NCBI RefSeq assembly: GCF_025860405.1
Contig: NZ_CP063787.1
Coordinates: 1-64,000 of the forward strand
DNA length: 64,000 bases
Direction of reading: 5' to 3'
DNA from: Tolypothrix sp. PCC 7712
GTDB lineage: Bacteria; Cyanobacteriota; Cyanobacteriia; Cyanobacteriales; Nostocaceae
In this document: positions 61,977 through 64,000 of the stretch, in pieces
Numbering within the stretch: position 1 is the stretch's first letter
Layout: each line of letters begins with the position of its first letter
Position numbers and translations under genes: made by a program
The notes under the pieces: generated by a model
What the model saw: only the letters and a program-made list of their open reading frames with translations
What the model was told of the DNA's origin: nothing
Databases searched by the model: none

Positions 61977-63443
61977 TTATGTTGTTGACGGCGATTCATG
62001 CCCAACAGTGTCTCGCTTGGGTTTGCGTTGTCCAACCCGTGTGCCTGACTTTTTCTGGGGACTCTTATCTGTTTGCTGTTGCGTGTCCTGGGTTATCGCC
62101 TGAAGGTCAGTACTAGGATTACTAAGTGGCGTTTCAGTAATTTCAAGCGTTTGAGTAGATGTAGTTTTCTTACGAGTCTGCTTTTTCTTCAAGGCTGGCT
62201 CTACGGGGATCTCGTTTGCTGTTGTGGTCGTAAATTCTTGTGGTGCAGGTACGTTTGGCTTTTTCCGAGTCGATGTAGTTTTAGGTGGTGACTCTGTTTT
62301 CGATGAAGTGATTTCACTACCGACCAACGGAGTTTCAGGAGGGACTGCACTAGTCGGTACATCCGTTGAACCCATTCCTATTTGTAGCAAATGCCATAAG
62401 TGTTCGCGGCGGCTCTCCATATAGCTCAGTTTTTCTTCGCCTTCAGTCGCTTCTATTGCCATACGTTCGCACTGCGCTAGCGTTAGGGTATGTTCGTGTA
62501 ATTGTTTTAAAGTTAAAGCTTTATTTCCATCATCTAATGCCGCCGCCACAGTTCTGATGAGCCAGTCTTTTAGGACTCCAAGACAGCCAATAGAATGTTC
62601 ATAGAAGTAAAGCCAATGCTGCATTAATTCAGGAATATTAGTATCAAGAGGTACTTGCTTGAGGAGTGCCAATAACGCTGCTTGAAAATCCAAACGGTCT
62701 TGTTCATTTTGGTACAAATAGCGCGGAAAGTGGATATCCAGACCGCGCCGGGATGCTTGACCACTTAAATTGCGGAAATTTAACAGTTCGTAAGTACCAA
62801 TCAGGATGTGTAAAACACCCGTAACATTCGTCATGGATTTAATCCAATCCAACTGGTCTAAAAGCTTGCCAGCATTACTTCCAGTCCCAATCTTCATTAA
62901 ATGTTGCGCTTCATCCAGGATAACCGCACGTACACCACGTTTGGTTATCGCTTCTTCTAATGCGTGGCGCAGTTCTGGAGAATCATTAAACTGGGAAGTT
63001 TTGCTAGTACGTCCACGCCCTTTTTTCTCCCATGCCTCCGACGTATCAATGTCTACAATGCTACGACGCTCGTAGAATGGCTCATTCAAAAGCTTCAGCG
63101 CAGTCCGGTAATAGTCAGTTCGATTAAACACCCCACTGTCAGGTGGACGTGTCTCTATCAGTAACAGAGGTAATTGAGGTACATAACCGTTGCGGTAGCT
63201 TGAGTCATTTGATACATAATCCTCAGTTTGAGGCGCATTTAAACGTCGGGCAATTTGCCGTATCATCGTCGTCTTGCCCACACCGCTTGGCCCATACACC
63301 AACACATGAGCAAATCCGGCAGGTTCTCGAATCGCACGCATGAGCAGCATATCTACCCGTGCTAACTGTGGATGTAAAACTGCATACTCCTTAAATTGAG
63401 TAAGTAAGTTTATGTCATCGCTCCTGTTCCTGTTTAAATCCAT
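61977..63443 (-). CDS. tnsC: TnsC-like AAA+ ATPase of second Tn7-like element
   Basis: 488 residues. Walker A LVYGPSGVGKTTMIRQIA, Walker B-like AVILDEAQHLMKIG and sensor region HILIGTYELLNFRNLSGQASRR, the TnsC/TniB pattern. The N terminus (LLTQFKEYAVLHPQLARVD) matches the truncated stub at 11.6 kb. The last 120 residues form a Lys/Thr/Pro-rich disordered tail ending in a basic stretch (KKSGTRVGQRKPKRD). It directly follows the tnsB stop. No tniQ follows before the kinase gene. Confidence 0.88.
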   Translation of the reverse strand: MDLNRNRSDDINLLTQFKEYAVLHPQLARVDMLLMRAIREPAGFAHVLVYGPSGVGKTTMIRQIARRLNAPQTEDYVSNDSSYRNGYVPQLPLLLIETRPPDSGVFNRTDYYRTALKLLNEPFYERRSIVDIDTSEAWEKKGRGRTSKTSQFNDSPELRHALEEAITKRGVRAVILDEAQHLMKIGTGSNAGKLLDQLDWIKSMTNVTGVLHILIGTYELLNFRNLSGQASRRGLDIHFPRYLYQNEQDRLDFQAALLALLKQVPLDTNIPELMQHWLYFYEHSIGCLGVLKDWLIRTVAAALDDGNKALTLKQLHEHTLTLAQCERMAIEATEGEEKLSYMESRREHLWHLLQIGMGSTDVPTSAVPPETPLVGSEITSSKTESPPKTTSTRKKPNVPAPQEFTTTTANEIPVEPALKKKQTRKKTTSTQTLEITETPLSNPSTDLQAITQDTQQQTDKSPQKKSGTRVGQRKPKRDTVGHESPSTT

Positions 63444-64000
63444 CTATTTGTATTCCGCTAATATTGGCAGTGAACTTAGATCCAACGGTTCAACGTTTCG
63501 AGATGGTACGTGCTGCGATGCAACATCTTCACTCTGTTGTGCCAATACAGCAAATGTTGAATGAACTTGGTTTACTGATGGAACAGAAGAATTACTAGAC
63601 GTTAAATTGTCTAGTAAGCGTTTACTTTCCAAATCACGCAATCTTTGCAGCAACAAGGCTTCATGTTCTTGGACATTGGCAATGAAGTCAGCTAAATGTT
63701 TGGCATTCAAATTCGTCGCCGTGGCGCTACGTTTGTTCAATTGCCTAATTTCTTGTGCCGCTAACAACACTTCTTTTTCAGTGCGTCCCACGAAAGTACT
63801 GTAATACTGAGAGATACATCTCACCCAGCGCCCATCAACATAGGCGTAAGCAACTCCCATATCAAAAGGATCGTAGCGTACTGGTACTAATGTTTTTTCT
63901 ACATTGGGATTGCGGAAAGCATCACTCCAATAGTAGAGATAATTGACTTTAATCCCTTGTCCCGGCTGAACTTTCGCCTGACCTTTGGGCGTGGAAGGAC
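63444..64000 (-). CDS. tnsB: TnsB-like transposase, C-terminal part (runs off window)
   Basis: The reading frame continues to the right edge as PSTPKGQAKVQPGQGIKV, NYLYYWSDAFRNPNVEKT and VRYDPFDMGVAYAYVDGRWVRC, the C-terminal barrel of a TnsB transposase. The 3' end (QEHEALLLQRLRDLESKRLL, then a low-complexity tail and LPILAEYK) closely matches the truncated tnsB ending at 11.58 kb. The catalytic core lies beyond the window. Confidence 0.88.
   Translation of the reverse strand, partial: PSTPKGQAKVQPGQGIKVNYLYYWSDAFRNPNVEKTLVPVRYDPFDMGVAYAYVDGRWVRCISQYYSTFVGRTEKEVLLAAQEIRQLNKRSATATNLNAKHLADFIANVQEHEALLLQRLRDLESKRLLDNLTSSNSSVPSVNQVHSTFAVLAQQSEDVASQHVPSRNVEPLDLSSLPILAEYK

Overview
The window looks like a filamentous (Nostocales-type) cyanobacterium. 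The evidence is the frequent GCGATCGC (HIP1) octamers, CHAT-TPR proteins, GUN4 domains, zinc-ribbon Ser/Thr kinases with TPR tails, ISKra4- and IS701-type insertion sequences, and cyanobacterial-style Tn7-like transposition genes. Almost all of it is accessory DNA: nested mobile elements, then two stretches of multi-gene signalling or conflict modules. No tRNA, rRNA, CRISPR array, cas gene or core housekeeping gene was seen.

Layout. (1) 0.2-14.5 kb: a secreted CHAT-TPR gene is split into a 5' part (175-2292) and a 3' part (about 13.5-14.5 kb) by an ~11 kb composite. The composite holds a Tn7-like tniQ-tnsC-tnsB-tnsA operon on the minus strand, an ISKra4-like element, a second 5'-truncated tnsB plus a tnsC stub on the plus strand, an IS701-like element, and a small ribbon-helix-helix gene with five 16-bp palindromes. 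The flanks of both IS elements do not match, so the composite has been rearranged. (2) 14.9-23 kb: an AIPR-like protein, an intact secreted CHAT-TPR protein, a MITE-like repeat, and a tyrosine recombinase between two small coiled-coil genes. (3) 23-39 kb: a conflict or NLR-like island. It holds a CHAT protease, a HigBA toxin-antitoxin pair, a decayed NACHT gene, a caspase-like protease, an FGE-like protein, a MoxR-vWA-GUN4 operon followed by a degenerate MraY-like membrane protein, a GUN4 protein, a WD40 protein, and a pentapeptide membrane protein. Five of these proteins carry the same N-terminal module: about 40 helical residues followed by a GKYxxNIxxGxDIHIGD strand motif. The caspase carries only the strand motif, at its extreme C terminus. 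(4) 39.9-61.6 kb: fifteen consecutive plus-strand genes. They are three P-loop GTPase-like proteins, a GTPase-associated membrane protein, a membrane FHA-like protein, four vWA proteins (two of which share a nearly identical 544-bp 3' end), three lipoproteins, a class A beta-lactamase-like hydrolase, one small unknown gene, a zinc-ribbon FHA protein, a pseudokinase-PP2C fusion and a Ser/Thr kinase-TPR protein. (5) 62-64 kb: tnsC and the 3' end of tnsB of a second Tn7-like element, related to the truncated pair at 9.7-11.7 kb.

How the parts may work together (inference). In region 3 the shared strand motif could bring protease effectors (caspase, CHAT) to receptor-like proteins (NACHT, WD40, GUN4, FGE-like) by like-with-like contact. 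The MoxR + vWA + GUN4 operon pairs domain types that also meet in Mg-chelatase biology. In region 4 the gene content suggests an envelope-associated GTPase switch under phospho-threonine control: kinase and PP2C phosphatase set phosphorylation, FHA-like domains read it, and vWA proteins and lipoproteins build an assembly at the membrane. Functions in regions 3 and 4 are inferred from domains only.
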